Assembly: GCA_946062035.1 (NCBI GenBank)
Contig: CAMGTS010000053.1
Location: 1 to 7,968 of the forward strand
Reading direction: 5' to 3'
Length of the DNA stretch: 7,968 bases
From: an uncultured Bacteroidales bacterium
GTDB taxonomy: Bacteria; Bacteroidota; Bacteroidia; Bacteroidales; UBA932
A model generated the notes under the pieces. That model was not told where the DNA came from. It searched no databases and saw only the letters and a program-made list of their open reading frames with translations. How positions within the stretch are numbered: position 1 is the stretch's first letter; the number at the start of each line of letters is the position of its first letter. The position numbers were made by a program, and so were the translations under genes. Shown in pieces: positions 6,458 to 7,968 of this stretch.

Positions 6458-7015
6458 CTATTTAGCGGCTGCAGTCTTACCTGCCTTTCTACGGATAACT
6501 TCACCGACAAACTTAATACCTTTACCCTTGTATGGCTCAGGCTTGCGGAATGAGCGGATCTTCGCTGCAACCATTCCAAGCAACTGCTTGTCTGCACTCT
6601 TCAAAATGAGAATCGGGTTAGCTCCCTTCTTAACCTGAGGAACCTCAGCCTTAATCTCATCAGGAAGCTGAACATAAATATCATGAGAGAAACCCAAGCT
6701 GAACTTGAGGAGCTGACCGGCAGCCTCTACACGGAAGCCGACACCGACAAGTTCCTGCTGAGTCGTATAACCCTCAGATACTCCGACAACCATATTGTGA
6801 ATTAATGCACGATAAAGACCATGCATAGATCTGTGGCGCGGCTGGTCTGTAGGTCTTTCTACAGTGACTACGCCTCCCTCAACTTTGACTGTGATGTCAG
6901 GGTGAATCCACTGACTCAACTCTCCGTTAGGGCCTTTAACCTTAACCACATTGTTCTCATAAGAGACACTTACACCCTGTGGAAGGCTTACAGGTAATTT
7001 TCCTATTCTAGACAT
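6458..7015 (-). CDS. rplF: 50S ribosomal protein uL6 (L6)
   Basis: uL6 binds the sarcin-ricin region of 23S rRNA near the factor-binding site and is needed for late 50S assembly. The 185-residue product shows the two repeated alpha/beta domains of the family: MSRIGKLPVSLPQGVSV (1-17) and VKVKGPNGELS (24-34) in the first, then QELVGVGFRVEAAG (87-100) in the second. The C-terminal signature PEPYKGKGIKFVGEVIRRKA (159-178) is followed by GKTAAAK. Length and motifs are normal. The ATG follows rpsH by 18 bases, with an A/T-rich leader and no SD. The gene ends with tandem in-frame stops TAG TAG, of which the second lies inside the rplR SD. Confidence 0.98.
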   Translation of the reverse strand: MSRIGKLPVSLPQGVSVSYENNVVKVKGPNGELSQWIHPDITVKVEGGVVTVERPTDQPRHRSMHGLYRALIHNMVVGVSEGYTTQQELVGVGFRVEAAGQLLKFSLGFSHDIYVQLPDEIKAEVPQVKKGANPILILKSADKQLLGMVAAKIRSFRKPEPYKGKGIKFVGEVIRRKAGKTAAAK

Positions 7016-7033
7016 AAATCAAAATTTAATCTG

Positions 7034-7429
7034 TTAATAAACATAGCAAAGCACCTCTCCGCCAACATTCTGTACTCTTGCCTCTTTGTCTGAGAGAATA
7101 CCTCTTGATGTTGAAAGGATCGCAATACCGAGACCATTGAGTACCCTTGGCATGTTCTCAACGCCCTTGTACTGTCTGAGACCCGGACGGCTTACTCTTA
7201 CAATCTTCTTGATAGCAGGTTTCTTGCTCTCAGGATGATATTTGAGAGCTATTTTGATAGAACCTACAGGTTTGCCCTCCACGACTTTGTAGCTCAAGAT
7301 GTAGCCTTTCTCAAAAAGCACTCTTGTCATCTCTGCTTTCATTTTGGAGGCAGGAATCTCTACAACCTTATGTCCGGCTGCGTAGGCGTTCCTGATTCTT
7401 GTTAGAAAATCTGAAATTGGATCAGTCAT
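7034..7429 (-). CDS. rpsH: 30S ribosomal protein uS8 (S8)
   Basis: uS8 is a primary binder of 16S rRNA helix 21 that organises the central domain of the small subunit. In E. coli it also represses the spc operon by binding its mRNA near rplE. The 131-residue product starts MTDPISDFLTRIRNA and has EIPASKMKAEMTRVLFEKGY (24-43) and VSRPGLRQYKGVENMPRVLN (79-98). The family signature ILSTSRGILSDKEAR spans 104-118, and the protein ends GGEVLCYVY. The gene is complete. Its leader is the longest gap in the window (46 bases after rpsN), very A/T-rich and without an SD. Any S8-binding regulatory site would more likely lie upstream of rplE, outside the window. Confidence 0.98.
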   Translation of the reverse strand: MTDPISDFLTRIRNAYAAGHKVVEIPASKMKAEMTRVLFEKGYILSYKVVEGKPVGSIKIALKYHPESKKPAIKKIVRVSRPGLRQYKGVENMPRVLNGLGIAILSTSRGILSDKEARVQNVGGEVLCYVY

Positions 7430-7475
7430 TGTTTTTAAAATTTTAATTAATAATCGATATCCTTTTGGTATTGGT

Positions 7476-7745
7476 TTACCAGCTTGCTTTGCGGACGCCA
7501 GGGATAAGGCCCTTGCTTGCCATCTCTCTGAACTGAATCCTGCTTATGCCGAATACACGCATATAACCTTTTGGTCTTCCGGTAAGAGAGCAACGGTTGT
7601 GCAATCTTACAGGGCTTGAGTTCTTAGGAAGTTTGTCAAGCTCTGCATAATTACCCTCCTCCTTGAGCTTCTTACGCTTCTCCGCATATTTGGCGCATAG
7701 CTTTGCACGCTTAACCTCGCGTGCTTTCATTGATTCTTTTGCCAT
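7476..7745 (-). CDS. rpsN: 30S ribosomal protein uS14 (S14), long zinc-independent form
   Basis: uS14 lies in the head of the small subunit, packing with uS3 and uS10 and required late in assembly. The 89-residue product is the long C-minus form. It contains no CxxC pairs, only Cys17 and Cys52, whereas the short zinc-binding form is about 61 residues with four cysteines. The diagnostic C-terminal part reads [20 protein letters not shown] (44-63), then [20 protein letters not shown] (64-83) and VRKASW. The lysine- and glutamate-rich first half ([18 protein letters not shown], 23-40) is the insert typical of the long form. It starts 16 bases after rplE, with a partial SD (AAAGG) about 7 bases before the ATG. 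Confidence 0.98.
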   Translation of the reverse strand: MAKESMKAREVKRAKLCAKYAEKRKKLKEEGNYAELDKLPKNSSPVRLHNRCSLTGRPKGYMRVFGISRIQFREMASKGLIPGVRKASW

Positions 7746-7761
7746 ATATACCTTTATTTAA

Positions 7762-7968
7762 TTATTTCTTTTTGAATGGAACTCCGAATGCGGCGAGCAA
7801 TGCTCTTGCCTCCTCATCCTTAGCGGCTGAAGTCACAAAAGTGATCTCCATACCGAGAACCTTTGATACCTTGTCGATGTCGATTTCAGGGAAAATAATC
7901 TGCTCTTTCAAACCGAGTGTATAGTTACCGCGGCCGTCAAACTTCTCCTCAACACCTTTGAAGTCTCT
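7762..7968 (-). CDS. rplE: 50S ribosomal protein uL5 (L5), C-terminal 68 residues
   Basis: uL5 binds 5S rRNA in the central protuberance and forms an intersubunit bridge to uS13 in the 30S head. Only the last 68 codons and the stop (TAA at 7764-7762) are in the window. The visible part reads [20 protein letters not shown] (1-20 of the fragment), then [20 protein letters not shown] (21-40) and [20 protein letters not shown] (41-60), ending FGVPFKKK. The [20 protein letters not shown] block is the uL5 C-terminal signature. The reading frame is open to the right edge at position 7968 and its start lies outside, so roughly the first 110-120 residues are missing, judging from family length. It is directly upstream of rpsN, as in the standard spc operon. 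Confidence 0.97.
   Translation of the reverse strand, partial: RDFKGVEEKFDGRGNYTLGLKEQIIFPEIDIDKVSKVLGMEITFVTSAAKDEEARALLAAFGVPFKKK

Overview
This window is a single uninterrupted block of the bacterial translation-apparatus cluster (spc operon running into the alpha operon). All genes lie on the minus strand, so transcription runs from position 7968 towards position 1. Protein features point to the phylum Bacteroidota, probably order Bacteroidales: short rpmD, Cys-poor (C-minus) forms of uS4, uS14 and bL36, the uS13 variant reading [13 protein letters not shown], map directly after secY with no adk between them, and mostly A/T-rich leaders without Shine-Dalgarno (SD) sequences. I cannot name a genus from this sequence.

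Layout in transcription order: rplE (3' part only), rpsN, rpsH, rplF, rplR, rpsE, rpmD, rplO, secY, map, infA, rpmJ, rpsM, rpsK, rpsD, rpoA (all but its last ~25-30 codons). Fourteen genes are complete and two are cut by the window edges. rpmD (59 aa) and rpmJ (38 aa) are small but clearly real. Gaps between genes run from 5 to 46 bases, so no stretch of 300 bases lacks a gene. I saw no internal promoter, terminator, RNA gene, mobile element, repeat array or CRISPR.

The genes work together as the core of gene expression. There are large-subunit proteins (uL5, uL6, uL18, uL30, uL15, bL36), small-subunit proteins (uS14, uS8, uS5, uS13, uS11, uS4), and initiation factor IF-1. SecY is the translocon channel, Map removes initiator methionine, and RpoA is the RNA polymerase alpha subunit. 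Co-transcription balances ribosome, secretion and polymerase supply.

The most interesting local signal is translational. Three genes (rplR, rpmD, rplO) have perfect AGGAGG sites placed 7-8 bases before the start and overlapping or abutting the stop codon of the preceding gene, while most other genes here lack an SD. Smaller points are a five-residue insertion in uS4, a half-lost zinc site in bL36, and a tryptophan beside the last metal ligand of Map. I found no previously undescribed system; this is a conserved housekeeping region.
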